A stretch of 64,000 bases of DNA, taken from contig NZ_CP121668.1 of the NCBI RefSeq assembly GCF_029714425.1, positions 2,191,501-2,255,500 of the forward strand, read 5' to 3'. Origin of the DNA: Bradyrhizobium sp. CB2312 (GTDB taxonomy: Bacteria; Pseudomonadota; Alphaproteobacteria; Rhizobiales; Xanthobacteraceae). Of this stretch, positions 1-8,241 are shown in pieces; the first letter of the stretch is position 1; the number at the start of each line of letters is the position of its first letter. A model generated the notes under the pieces. It was not told the DNA's origin. It made no database searches and worked only from the letters and a program-made list of their open reading frames with translations. The position numbers and the translations under genes are program-made.

Positions 1-749
1 TGGGCGGTGAACGCTTCCGCCACCGACGAGGACGGCGTGATCGGATACCACGCGCACACCGTGGCGCCGCCATAGACAGCGCCGAGCGCGGCAGCGCTGT
101 TGCCCTCGATGAAGATGCGGTCGCCGACCTTGTCGGATTTCTTTACCCGCAGCCCAATCGGGCATTTCAAATTCTGCAGCGCCCAGTCGCGGCCGAGATG
201 CAGCGCATGGACGTTGGAGGAGAGCAGCTTCTCCTTGCCTTTGTACTGCTCGCCGATCAGCTGCTCGATCAGCTTCGGGTCCATGTCGAGCAACGCCGAG
301 AGGCTGCCGAGATAGATGATGTTCTTGAACAGCTGGCGCTGGCGCGGATCGGTATAGGTCGAGTTGGTGATCGCGGTGAGCGGTACACCGATCACGGTGA
401 TGTCGTCGCGGAATTTGGTCGACGGCATCGGCTTGGTGGAATCGTAGAACAGGTAGCCGCCCGGCTCGATGCCGGCGACGTCCTTGTCCCAGGTCTGCGG
501 GTTCATCGCCACCATCAAGTCGACGCCGCCGCGGGCGCCGAGATGGCCGTCTTCCGTCACCCGCACCTCGTACCAGGTCGGCAGGCCCTGGATGTTGGAG
601 GGGAAGATGTTGCGTGGGGAGACCGGCACGCCATGGCGCAGGATCGCACGCGCGAACATCTCGTTGGCGCTGGCCGAGCCCGAGCCGTTGACGTTGGCGA
701 AGCGGACGACGAAGTCGTTTACGCTGCTGATCGGCTTTTTGTCGGGCAT
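1..749 (-). CDS. korA: 2-oxoacid:acceptor oxidoreductase, alpha subunit (KorA-like), 3' part cut by window edge
   Basis: Open frame of 249 codons running off the left edge; it starts at an ATG (747-749 on the plus strand). The first ~180 residues match the gamma-type domain of 2-oxoacid:ferredoxin oxidoreductases (FVVRFANVNGSGSASANEM, RGGVDLMVAMNPQT). A second domain then begins with FIEGNSAAALGAVYGG and YPITPSSSVAEAF, the pyrimidine-binding start of the alpha subunit. This gamma-alpha fusion is usual for KorA. With a beta subunit, expected just beyond the window, it would oxidise a 2-oxoacid such as 2-oxoglutarate to its acyl-CoA and reduce ferredoxin or a flavoprotein. It overlaps the upstream FAD/Fe-S gene by 31 bases, so the two are almost certainly co-translated. 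The exact 2-oxoacid is not shown by the sequence. Confidence 0.85.
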   Translation of the reverse strand, partial: MPDKKPISSVNDFVVRFANVNGSGSASANEMFARAILRHGVPVSPRNIFPSNIQGLPTWYEVRVTEDGHLGARGGVDLMVAMNPQTWDKDVAGIEPGGYLFYDSTKPMPSTKFRDDITVIGVPLTAITNSTYTDPRQRQLFKNIIYLGSLSALLDMDPKLIEQLIGEQYKGKEKLLSSNVHALHLGRDWALQNLKCPIGLRVKKSDKVGDRIFIEGNSAAALGAVYGGATVCAWYPITPSSSVAEAFTA

Positions 750-2518
750 GATGATCCTGCGTAAGTCATCTCGATGAAATATTTCTGCATGTCCCAGGCG
801 CCGGTGGGGCAACGCTCGGCGCACAGCCCGCAATGTAGGCAGACGTCCTCGTCCTTCACCATCACGCGCCCGGTCTTGAGATCGGAGGAGACGTAGAGGT
901 CCTGGTCCGCGTGCGGCGAGGGCGCCTTCAGGCGCTGGCGCAGGTCGCTCTCCTCTCCATTATCAGTGAAGGTGATGCAATCCATCGGGCAGATGTCGGC
1001 GCAAGCATCGCACTCGATGCAGAGCGAGGTCGAGAACACGGTCTGCACGTCGCAGTTCAGGCAGCGCTCGGCTTCGCCCAGCGCCAGCTTGACGTCGTAG
1101 CCGAGCTCGACCTCGGCGCGGATGTCCTTCAGCGCGACGACCTTGTCGCGATGCGGCACCTTGAAGCGCTTGTCGTTGGAGATGTCGTTGTCATAGCTCC
1201 ATTCGTGGATGCCCATCTTCTGTGAGGAGACCTGCACCTCCGGCAGCGGCCTTTCGGTGATGTCCTCGCCCGACAGCATCTTGTGGATCGACAAAGCGGC
1301 GTCATGGCCGTGCGCCACCGCCCAGATGATGTTCTTGGGCCCGAACGCGGCGTCGCCGCCGAAGAAGACCTTCAGATTGGTCGAGGCGAACGTCTTCTGA
1401 TCGACCTTCGGCATGTGCCATTTGTCGAACTCGATGCCGCAATCCTGCTCGATCCAGGGGAAGGCGTTCTCCTGGCCGACCGCGACCAGCACGTCGTCGC
1501 AGGGAATGGTCTGATCGGGATCGCCCGAAGGCACCAGATTGCGACGGCCTTTTGCGTCATATTCGGCTTTGACGTGCTGGAAGGTGACGCCGATGAGCTT
1601 GCCGGCGACATGCTTGAATGCCACCGGCACCATGTAGTTGAGGATCGGGATGTCCTCGTGGATCGCGTCTTCCTTCTCCCAGGGCGAGGCCTTCATCTCC
1701 TCGAAGCCGGAACGCACGACCACCGTGACTTTCTCGCCGCCGAGCCGGCGCGCGGTGCGGCAGCAATCCATTGCGGTGTTGCCGCCGCCGAGCACGATGA
1801 CGCGTTTGCCGATCTTGTCGGTATGGCCGAACGACACATTGGCCAGCCATTCGATGCCGATGTGGATGTTGGCGGCGGCCTCTTTCCGGCCGGGGATGTC
1901 GAGCTCGCGGCCGCGCGGGGCGCCGGAGCCGACGAAGATCGCGTCGTACTTCTCGGCGAGCAGCGCCTTCATGCTCTCGATGCGGTGACCGCCCTTGAAC
2001 TCGACGCCGAGACCCAGGATGTAGCCGGTCTCTTCGTCGATGACGGAATTGGGCAGGCGGAATTTCGGGATCTGCGTGCGCATCATGCCGCCGGCTTCCG
2101 GATCGGCATCGAACACCGTGCAGTGATAGCCGAGCGGGGCAAGATCGCGCGCGACGGTCAGCGAGGCCGGGCCGCCGCCGACCAGCGCGACGCGCTTGCC
2201 GTTCTTCGGCGAGGGCTTCGGCAGGCGCTGCTTGATGTCGTCCTTGAAGTCGGCGGCAACGCGCTTGAGGCGGCAGATCGCGACGGGATTTTCCTCGACG
2301 CGTCCGCGCCGGCACGCCGGCTCGCATGGACGATCGCAGGTGCGTCCCAGGATGCCGGGAAACACGTTCGATTGCCAATTGATCATGTAGGCGTCGCTGT
2401 AGCGGCCTTGTGCGATCAGTCGGATGTATTCGGGAACCGGGGTGTGCGCAGGACAGGCCCACTGGCAATCGACCACTTTGTGAAAGTAGTCGGGGGCCGC
2501 GATATCGGTCGGTTTCAT
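719..2518 (-). CDS. korC: FAD-dependent NAD(P)H oxidoreductase with two 4Fe-4S clusters, GltD/KorC-like
   Basis: 599 aa. The N-terminus has the cysteine-rich helical domain of glutamate synthase small subunits (CQWACPAHTPVPEY, then CDRPCEPACRRG). Two Rossmann motifs follow: VALVGGGPASLTVARDLA for FAD and VIVLGGGNTAMDCC for NAD(P)H. The C-terminus carries two ferredoxin motifs (CIECDACADICP and CLHCGLCAERCP). It should move electrons between NADP(H) and the partner oxidoreductase. The FAD subunit KorC of 2-oxoglutarate:NADP+ oxidoreductase, described in Azoarcus evansii, has about this size and is the best analogy I know. Its 3' end overlaps the alpha-subunit gene by 31 bases. The kor symbol is inferred from context; family membership is clear from the motifs. 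Confidence 0.85.
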   Translation of the reverse strand: MKPTDIAAPDYFHKVVDCQWACPAHTPVPEYIRLIAQGRYSDAYMINWQSNVFPGILGRTCDRPCEPACRRGRVEENPVAICRLKRVAADFKDDIKQRLPKPSPKNGKRVALVGGGPASLTVARDLAPLGYHCTVFDADPEAGGMMRTQIPKFRLPNSVIDEETGYILGLGVEFKGGHRIESMKALLAEKYDAIFVGSGAPRGRELDIPGRKEAAANIHIGIEWLANVSFGHTDKIGKRVIVLGGGNTAMDCCRTARRLGGEKVTVVVRSGFEEMKASPWEKEDAIHEDIPILNYMVPVAFKHVAGKLIGVTFQHVKAEYDAKGRRNLVPSGDPDQTIPCDDVLVAVGQENAFPWIEQDCGIEFDKWHMPKVDQKTFASTNLKVFFGGDAAFGPKNIIWAVAHGHDAALSIHKMLSGEDITERPLPEVQVSSQKMGIHEWSYDNDISNDKRFKVPHRDKVVALKDIRAEVELGYDVKLALGEAERCLNCDVQTVFSTSLCIECDACADICPMDCITFTDNGEESDLRQRLKAPSPHADQDLYVSSDLKTGRVMVKDEDVCLHCGLCAERCPTGAWDMQKYFIEMTYAGSSCPTKSRSAA

Positions 2519-2604
2519 TCCTACCCTGTCCGCGCAGGCTCAAAGGACCCGGCGGCCTCTTCTTGAGCTTGGCGAACGCTTAACGCGCGTCGATCTGGTT
2601 TCTG

Positions 2605-2616
2605 AATGACGTCATT
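2605..2616. promoter_or_regulatory. 12-bp perfect palindrome upstream of the korC-like gene
   Basis: AATGACGTCATT lies 87 bases upstream of the korC-like start codon (minus strand), in an otherwise unexplained 239-base gap. A perfect inverted repeat at this distance is a candidate operator. No known regulator box is claimed. Confidence 0.3.
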
Positions 2617-2757
2617 GGGTTAGCTTATTAGAACCGGTCCGAAGTACAACGGCAAATTTGCGCGCTTCCCCGCTTTCATGGGAGCTGCGCGCGCACAGCA
2701 TTCCGCGCTGCGCGCGACATGCGTGCGGTGCAATATGTTGCAGTGCGTGTGTGCGCG

Positions 2758-3435
2758 TCAGCCGCGTGCGATGTCGCTGTTCGCGAGGTCCCACATCAGG
2801 CAGTAAGTGCCGACGGAGACCGGCAGCGGGAAGGGCGATGCGGCAGGGCCGGTGAAGCGCTCGGCGATCACGGCTGAGACCGCTCCGACATGCGTGCCGT
2901 CGATCAGCACGAACCAGTCGCGCGCGCCGTCGTTGCGCGCCGCCGGAATTCCCGCCGTCGCGCCCGACAATTCGGGCTCGCTTTCGAGCAGATGCATCGA
3001 GATGATGCCATCGCGCGTTTCCGGCGCCAGCCTTTCTTGCAGTGCATCACGCCATGCGCCGGCATTGTCGGCATTCGGCCGCAGCCGCACCACGCCGAGC
3101 GCAACCCCGCGCCCTGTGCCGTTGCTGATGGTGATGCGCGCGACCACGCGCAGCATGTCCTTGAAGCGCGCCATGGTCTGCCGCGACCAGTCGGTCGGGC
3201 TTGCGAGCCGCGCCTGGTAGGCGGGGCTGTCGAGCACGTCGAGCGTGGCGGTCGAGTACAGGCAGAGATATTTGGGATTGGCGGCATGCGCGACATAGCG
3301 CCGCGCCTCCAGGAAACCCTCGATCGCGACCCGCTCTTCCAGGTGCTCGCGATCGTACCAGCGGTTGAAGTCGGCCTCATCGGCGGCGTCGATGTTCATC
3401 GACGTCAGCAGCATCCCCTTCCCGGCGAGTGGCAT
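2758..3435 (-). CDS. Hypothetical protein, EthD/DUF4286-like dimeric alpha-beta barrel
   Basis: 225 aa, soluble, without signal peptide or membrane segment. The N-terminal half (MLLTSMNIDAADEADFNRWY, then EHLEERVAIEGFLEARRY) resembles small ferredoxin-like barrel proteins of the EthD/DUF4286 type. The second half repeats the pattern more loosely (GVALGVVRLRP, ISMHLLESEP). Two barrels in one chain would allow a pseudo-dimer. Upstream on the coding strand is an AAGGA-type ribosome site. It stands alone on the minus strand between the kor pair and the PQQ operon. Substrate and pathway cannot be read from the sequence. Confidence 0.7.
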   Translation of the reverse strand: MPLAGKGMLLTSMNIDAADEADFNRWYDREHLEERVAIEGFLEARRYVAHAANPKYLCLYSTATLDVLDSPAYQARLASPTDWSRQTMARFKDMLRVVARITISNGTGRGVALGVVRLRPNADNAGAWRDALQERLAPETRDGIISMHLLESEPELSGATAGIPAARNDGARDWFVLIDGTHVGAVSAVIAERFTGPAASPFPLPVSVGTYCLMWDLANSDIARG

Positions 3436-3538
3436 TTTCTTGTTGTCCTTCCCATGCTTCCCCTCATGGTGAGCGTCCGGACGATGCTGCGCATCGCCGG
3501 GTGAACCATGAAAGGCCCCCGCTGCTACAGCTCGGCCT

Positions 3539-3581
3539 TCATCCTTCGAGACGCGCGCAAAAGGCGCGCTTCTCAGGATGA
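3539..3581. repeat. Palindromic repeat, family G (TCATCCTTCGAG type)
   Basis: TCATCCTTCGAGACGCGCGC, a short loop, then GCGCGCTTCTCAGGATGA form an imperfect inverted repeat just after the stop codon of the iminopeptidase gene. The preceding 70 bases hold another weak palindrome (CATGGTGAGC ... GTGAACCATG). It resembles intergenic palindromes common in Bradyrhizobium and may also act as a terminator. Confidence 0.6.
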
Positions 3582-3593
3582 GGGTCTAGATCT

Positions 3594-4580
3594 CTAGCGC
3601 GAGATTTTCGACGCGACGTCTGCGATCGCCCTCATGACCGCGTCCCTCACGCCGGCATCATAGAGCGAATGGCCGGCTTCTTCCACGATCCGAATCTCGG
3701 AACCGGGCCAGACCTTCGTCAGCGCATGAGAGGTCTCTGGCGGGCACAGCAGGTCGTAGCGTCCCTGGACGATGATGCCGGGAATGCCTTCGAGCTTTCC
3801 GGCGTCGCGCAACAGCTGGCCTTCGCTCATGAAGGAATTGTTGACGAAATAATGCGCTTCCATGAACGGCGTCGCCGGCAGCGTGCGCCAGACGTTGAGC
3901 GAGGCGAGGTCCAGCCGTGTCTTGGCCGGCTTGTGCTCGGACAATGTGCGCTCGGTGTCGTGCCAGGCCCGCGCCGCCGGCCCATGCACCGCCGGATCGG
4001 CATCGAGGATGCGGCGCCAATAGGCGTCCACCGGATGGCTGCGCTCCTCGGGCGGCAGCACGCCCAGAAAATCCTCGGAGAGCGCGGGATAGAATTGCGA
4101 CAGGCGCGAGGTGAAGGCGGTTTCGACCTCGGCCCGCGTGCCGAGGAACGTCGCGCGCAGCGCGATGCCAGAGACGCGCTCGGGATGTGCCTCTGCATAG
4201 GCCAGCGCCAGCGTCGCCCCCCAGGAGCCGCCGACCAGCATCCAGCGTTCGAAGCCGAACTTCTCGCGGATCTTCTCCATGTCCGCGACGAGATGCGCCG
4301 TCGTGTTGTGCTCGCGCGATCCCTTGGGACGGCTGCGGCCGCAGCCGCGCTGGTCGAACAGCACCGCGCAGAAGCGTTCGGGATCGAACAGCTTGCGATG
4401 ATCGGGCTGGCAGCCGCTGCCGGGGCCGCCATGCAGATAGATCGCGGGGATGCCGTCGGGGCGGCCGACGCTCTCGACATAGAGCTCGTGACCGTCGCCG
4501 ACGTCGAGCATGTCGGAGGTCAGCGGCGCAAAGGGATCGGCGCGTTTGGCGGATACGGCCGCGTCGGCGTCAGGCACCAT
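3594..4580 (-). CDS. pip: Proline iminopeptidase (alpha/beta hydrolase, peptidase S33)
   Basis: 328 aa. It removes N-terminal proline from peptides. Diagnostic motifs are the oxyanion segment HGGPGSGC, DQRGCGRS, and the nucleophile elbow GGSWGATLALAYAE with the catalytic Ser; the C-terminal VEEAGHSLYD supplies the His. I chose the ATG at 4578-4580 because it overlaps the pqqE stop by 11 bases and is followed at once by the typical N-terminus; the frame is open further upstream inside pqqE. It lies last in the pqq operon. No pqqF/pqqG protease gene is visible here, so a role in clearing PqqA-derived peptide is possible but is inference only. Confidence 0.9.
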   Translation of the reverse strand: MVPDADAAVSAKRADPFAPLTSDMLDVGDGHELYVESVGRPDGIPAIYLHGGPGSGCQPDHRKLFDPERFCAVLFDQRGCGRSRPKGSREHNTTAHLVADMEKIREKFGFERWMLVGGSWGATLALAYAEAHPERVSGIALRATFLGTRAEVETAFTSRLSQFYPALSEDFLGVLPPEERSHPVDAYWRRILDADPAVHGPAARAWHDTERTLSEHKPAKTRLDLASLNVWRTLPATPFMEAHYFVNNSFMSEGQLLRDAGKLEGIPGIIVQGRYDLLCPPETSHALTKVWPGSEIRIVEEAGHSLYDAGVRDAVMRAIADVASKISR

Positions 4581-5769
4581 TCTCGGATTCCAGAGTGCCC
4601 CCGGCGAAATTGCGATAGAGGAAGCGGTTGGTCTCGCCCTCGGCCTCGCGCTCGGCCTGCTTGAAGATGGTCTCGTGCAGCGGCGACAGCGCACAGGCCG
4701 GATCGGTGTTGGCGGCATCGCCCGTCAGCGCGAAGGCCTGGCAGCGGCAGCCGCCGAAATCGATCTCGCGGAATTCGCAGGACTTGCACGGCTCCTTCAT
4801 CCAGCCGGTGCCGCGATAGCGGTTGAAGGCGTCGGAGTTCTGCCAGATCCAGGCGATCGAATGGTTGGAGCGGACGGATTCGAAGTCGAGCCCGGTGATG
4901 CTCTCGGCGGCATGGCAGGGCAGCACCTTGCCGGCGGGCGAGATGTTGAAGAACTGCCGGCCCCAGCCGCCCATGCACTTCTTCGGCCGCAGCGCGTAAT
5001 AGTCCGGCACGACGTAGTCGATGGTCAGCCGGCCTTTGTGTTGCTCGCGCGCCTCCTCGACGAGGCGGGTGCACTCCTCGAGCTGCGCGACTGTCGGCAT
5101 CAAGGCGGCGCGGTTCTTGAGCGCCCAGCCGTAATATTGCACATTGGCGACCTCGAGCCGGTCGGCGTCGAGATCGAGCGACATCTGGATGATGTCGGGG
5201 AGCTGATGCAGGTTCTGGCGATGCATCACCGCGTTGACGGTGAGCGGCAGATCGAGCTCGCGCGTCCACTTTGCGACCTCGAGCTTCTTGCGGTGCCCGC
5301 CCTTGTAGCCGGCGACGCGATCGGCGAGGCCTTCCTCGATGCCCTGGAAGCTGATCTGCACATGGCAGAGGCCCGCATCGGCAAGGTCGCCCAGCTTCTC
5401 GCGCGTCAGCAGCACGGCCGAGGTGATGAGGTTGGTGTAGAGGCCGGCGTCGCTGGCGTGCTTGACCAGCTCGACGAGATCTTTCCGCGCGGTCGGCTCG
5501 CCGCCGGAGAAATGCACCTGCAGCACGCCGATCTCGGCGAGCTCGCTCAAGACCTTCTTCCACTCGTCCGTTGTCAGCTCCTTGCCGGAGCGGTCGAGCT
5601 CGACCGGATTGGAGCAATAGGGGCATTGCAGCGGGCAGCGATGGGTGATCTCGAGCAGCACCGCGAGCGGGATGCCAAAGGTCTCAGCCGTCGAGCGCTG
5701 CTTCTCCAGCACCGCGAGGCTGTCGCTGGTCTCGGGCGGGACGACGGGATTGCCGAGCACGTCGGTCAT
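4570..5769 (-). CDS. pqqE: PQQ biosynthesis radical SAM enzyme PqqE
   Basis: 399 aa. It cross-links Glu and Tyr side chains of PqqA, the first step of pyrroloquinoline quinone synthesis, with PqqD as peptide chaperone. The radical SAM cluster ligands are C45, C49 and C52 (CPLQCPYC), followed by the SAM-binding FSGGEPTARKD. The C-terminal SPASM region holds the auxiliary cluster cysteines (KKCMGGWGRQFFN, LPCHAAE, CKSCEFREIDFGGCRCQAF). Its ATG overlaps the pqqD stop by 4 bases. Length and motifs are normal for the family. Confidence 0.98.
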   Translation of the reverse strand: MTDVLGNPVVPPETSDSLAVLEKQRSTAETFGIPLAVLLEITHRCPLQCPYCSNPVELDRSGKELTTDEWKKVLSELAEIGVLQVHFSGGEPTARKDLVELVKHASDAGLYTNLITSAVLLTREKLGDLADAGLCHVQISFQGIEEGLADRVAGYKGGHRKKLEVAKWTRELDLPLTVNAVMHRQNLHQLPDIIQMSLDLDADRLEVANVQYYGWALKNRAALMPTVAQLEECTRLVEEAREQHKGRLTIDYVVPDYYALRPKKCMGGWGRQFFNISPAGKVLPCHAAESITGLDFESVRSNHSIAWIWQNSDAFNRYRGTGWMKEPCKSCEFREIDFGGCRCQAFALTGDAANTDPACALSPLHETIFKQAEREAEGETNRFLYRNFAGGTLESENGA

Positions 5770-6077
5770 GACGTCTTCTCCCGGGCCTCGGTGAGGAAGC
5801 CCTTGTCGGCGAGATCCTGCAGCATCGCGATGACATCAGTGAGAATCGCCTCGCGTGGAGCGGCGTATTTCGCAGCTAGCTGATCGGCGACGTCGCCGAC
5901 ATTGCGCTCGCCGTTGCAGAGCTGCAGGACCTCGACCGCGATCTCGTCAGGCGCCAGCACGCGCTCCGGTGCCAGGATCACCCAGACCTTGCGCGTCTCG
6001 TCATATTTCAGCTTGGCATGCCGCGGCAGCACGGGGCGGCTTGCCTCGCTGACGCTGATGTTCCGCGGCCCGGCCAT
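5766..6077 (-). CDS. pqqD: PQQ biosynthesis peptide chaperone PqqD
   Basis: 103 aa. It binds the PqqA precursor peptide and presents it to PqqE. The winged-helix RRE fold is recognisable from PVLPRHAKLKYDETRKVWVI and the acidic/hydrophobic spacing after it (ILAPERVLAPDEIAVEVLQL, then CNGERNVGDVADQLAAKY). It is a separate gene here, not fused to pqqC as in some methylotrophs. The gap to pqqC is 12 bases and it overlaps pqqE by 4. Confidence 0.97.
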   Translation of the reverse strand: MAGPRNISVSEASRPVLPRHAKLKYDETRKVWVILAPERVLAPDEIAVEVLQLCNGERNVGDVADQLAAKYAAPREAILTDVIAMLQDLADKGFLTEAREKTS

Positions 6078-6089
6078 TGCTCTTGTTCC

Positions 6090-6869
6090 TCAGCTCGCTT
6101 TGGGCACGAAGGCGCCCGGCGGAATGTGACCCTCGACATAGGCGTGCTGGAGTGCATCGAGCTGCACCCATAGCACGTTGGTCTTGAAGATCAGCGCATT
6201 GCACACAAGCGCGCGCTGCTCCGGCGTCGTGGCATGCGCCTTGACATAGTCGAGCGCGAAGCCGGCATCGCGCGGCGCCTGCGCCAGGCGACGCTTGAAG
6301 TAGCTCATGATATCAGGATTGACGAAGTCGTAATGCTCCAGCATGCCGGAGATGCGTTCCTCGTGCAGGTTCGGCGCGAACAGCTCGGTGAGTGACGAGG
6401 CGATCGCCTCCAGCGGGCTCTTCTCACGGCAGTAGTGAACATAGGCCTCCACCGCAAAGCGGGTCGCCGGCAAGATGCCTTCGGTCGATTCCACATAGGC
6501 CGTGTCGAGGCCGAGACCTTCGGTCAACTTCAGCCAGCGCTCGATGCCGCCCTCGCTGCCGACATCGCCGTCATGGTCCTCGATGCGATGGCGCCATTCG
6601 AGCCGCGTGGCGCGGTCGCGGAAGCGCGAGATCACCACCGCGTCCTTGATCGGGATCGTGCTCTGGTAATAGTAGCGGTTCAGCGCCCAGGCCTGCACCT
6701 GGCCCTTGTTCAGCTTGCCGCCGTGCAGCAGCTTATGGAACGGATGCAGGCTGTGATAGCGCGTCGCGCCGATATGGCGCAGCGTCGCTTCCAACTCCTC
6801 AGCCGAGTTGAGGCGGATGTCCTTGCCGATCGAGAGCGCGGTCATTCCAGTCATGGACGCGGCATTCAC
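6090..6869 (-). CDS. pqqC: Pyrroloquinoline-quinone synthase PqqC
   Basis: 259 aa. It carries out the last step, ring closure and eight-electron oxidation of AHQQ to PQQ, without metal or cofactor. The helical-bundle family sequence is unmistakable (YHSLHPFHKLLHGGKLNKGQ, LNRYYYQSTIPIKDA, RIEDHDGD, ELFAPNLHEERI). I start it at GTG 6867-6869. This overlaps the pqqB stop as GTGA and has GGAG eight bases upstream, whereas the in-frame ATGs at 6854 and 6845 lack a ribosome site. An ATG start would remove only five or eight residues. Confidence 0.96.
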   Translation of the reverse strand: MNAASMTGMTALSIGKDIRLNSAEELEATLRHIGATRYHSLHPFHKLLHGGKLNKGQVQAWALNRYYYQSTIPIKDAVVISRFRDRATRLEWRHRIEDHDGDVGSEGGIERWLKLTEGLGLDTAYVESTEGILPATRFAVEAYVHYCREKSPLEAIASSLTELFAPNLHEERISGMLEHYDFVNPDIMSYFKRRLAQAPRDAGFALDYVKAHATTPEQRALVCNALIFKTNVLWVQLDALQHAYVEGHIPPGAFVPKAS

Positions 6870-7795
6870 AGCACGATCTCCGTTCCGTCGGCGGGGATCT
6901 GCCAGCCCGCCTCTTCGGCAGTCTTGCGCTCGCTTGAGCCGGGCAGCAACGCCGGATTCGAGTTGTTGATATGCAGAAACATCTTCCTTCCGATAGTGAG
7001 ATCGGCCAGCCGCGCGATCGCGCCGTCGTGACCGGACATCGCGACATGGCCCATGCTCTTGCCGGTCTTGTGGCCGAGCCCGGCCTTGATCATCTCGTCG
7101 TCCTGCCAGACCGTGCCGTCGAAGAACACCAGCGAAGCGCCGTCGATCTCGGCCTTGAGCGCGTCGGTCACCTCGGCGCAGGCGGCGATGAAGTAGAAAC
7201 ATTTGCCGGTCGACTTGTCGGTGATCTTCAGGCCGAGCGTGTCGCCGTCACCGGTCTCGCCGCCGGGATGCGCCTTGCCTTCGAGATACCAGGCCGACTT
7301 GCCGGGCACGGCGAACGGCAGCACCTCCAGTCCGGAGCGCGTGCCATCGGTCAGCCGCGGCTCGAACGGCTCGCCGATTCCGATCGGCAGGCGCTTGACG
7401 TTCTTCTCGTTCAGCACGTTGAAGATGTTGTTGCTGGCAAGGATCGCCAGCACCTTCTCGTGCGCATAGACCGTGAAGGGCGAGCCCTCGCGCATCGACA
7501 GCAGGCCGGCCACCGCGTCCACTTCGCCGTTGGTCAGGATCACGCCTGCGACAGGCGTATGGCGCAGCGCGCCGGGCCTCGGATGCAGCTGCGGCGTGGC
7601 ATTCAATTGCTGGCGAAGATCAGGGGAGGCGTTGATCAGGAACCAGTGCTCGCCATCGCCGCTGAAGGCGACCGAGGCCTGGGTTCTCTGGAGGTCATGC
7701 CCGTGCGCGCGGGCGGCCCGGCAGCCCTCGCAGCCGCAATTCCATTGCGGGACTCCGCCGCCGGCCCCGGCGCCCAGGACGACGACGCGAAGCAT
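6866..7795 (-). CDS. pqqB: PQQ biosynthesis protein PqqB (metallo-beta-lactamase fold)
   Basis: 309 aa. PqqB is a metallo-hydrolase-fold protein; reported work assigns it hydroxylation of the PqqA-derived amino-acid intermediate before PqqC acts. The N-terminus VVLGAGAGGGVPQWNCGCEGC is diagnostic and includes the family's Cys pair. LTNGEVDAVAGLLSMREG stands where the His-rich metal motif would be. The C-terminus has MGHVAMSGHDGAI and ILLHINNSNP-like (FLHINNSNPALL). Its start is 118 bases downstream of pqqA, and that gap holds a strong hairpin. Confidence 0.97.
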   Translation of the reverse strand: MLRVVVLGAGAGGGVPQWNCGCEGCRAARAHGHDLQRTQASVAFSGDGEHWFLINASPDLRQQLNATPQLHPRPGALRHTPVAGVILTNGEVDAVAGLLSMREGSPFTVYAHEKVLAILASNNIFNVLNEKNVKRLPIGIGEPFEPRLTDGTRSGLEVLPFAVPGKSAWYLEGKAHPGGETGDGDTLGLKITDKSTGKCFYFIAACAEVTDALKAEIDGASLVFFDGTVWQDDEMIKAGLGHKTGKSMGHVAMSGHDGAIARLADLTIGRKMFLHINNSNPALLPGSSERKTAEEAGWQIPADGTEIVL

Positions 7796-7824
7796 GATCC
7801 GTCTCCTGGAGGCAAATTCGCGAA

Positions 7825-7885
7825 GTGGATCTCAGGCCGACACGGTTTCCGTCATTCGGAAACCGATCGTGACCGAAAGATCCAC
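7825..7885 (-). promoter_or_regulatory. Nested hairpin between pqqA and pqqB, probable attenuator/processing site
   Basis: Two stems are nested: an outer 8-bp stem (GTGGATCT at 7825-7832 with AGATCCAC at 7878-7885) and an inner perfect 9-bp stem (CGGTTTCCG at 7843-7851 with CGGAAACCG at 7857-7865) around a 5-base loop. It begins 28 bases after the pqqA stop on the transcribed strand. In several pqq operons pqqA transcript exceeds that of the distal genes, and this structure would explain partial termination or transcript protection here. Confidence 0.65.
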
Positions 7886-7913
7886 CTGCGCAGAACGCAA
7901 ACGCACCAACCGC

Positions 7914-7994
7914 TTACTTGCGGGTGGCGCTCACATACATGTTGATTTCCATGCCGCAGGGCACTTCGACGATCTTCGGGGCTTTCCAGGCCAT
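7914..7994 (-). CDS. pqqA: PQQ precursor peptide PqqA
   Basis: 26 aa: MAWKAPKIVEVPCGMEINMY followed by VSATRK. Glu16 and Tyr20, with three residues between them, are the two side chains joined to form PQQ. The ribosome site GGAGAG lies five bases before the ATG. It is the first gene of the pqq operon. The 247-base gap to the divergent DUF6894 gene must contain the operon promoter, but I see no clear -35/-10 pair. Confidence 0.97.
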   Translation of the reverse strand: MAWKAPKIVEVPCGMEINMYVSATRK

Positions 7995-8241
7995 TTTGGC
8001 TCTCCATTTCGCGAATTCGGACGTGTCCGCCCGTGGGTTAAAGTAATGCGGGCGCAAAAGTTCGCCAGTGAAATTTTCCCGAGCGCGCGTATGTTGCGCC
8101 GCGAAAAATGGTAATGGAACATCACTTCCGGTGACGCTGCCTTGCGCTTGGCGCATTCGGTCGTGAACCCTGTCCTGATAAAGCAGTTGTGAGCGCACCG
8201 CAGCTTTCAATCCGGTACAGGCGACCCAAGTGGACCTCGTG

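Noticed and set aside
4581..4718. Longer N-terminus for the proline iminopeptidase inside pqqE
   Set aside because: The extra residues are Arg/Pro-rich antisense-like sequence and would overlap pqqE by about 150 bases; the ATG at 4580 gives the normal family start.
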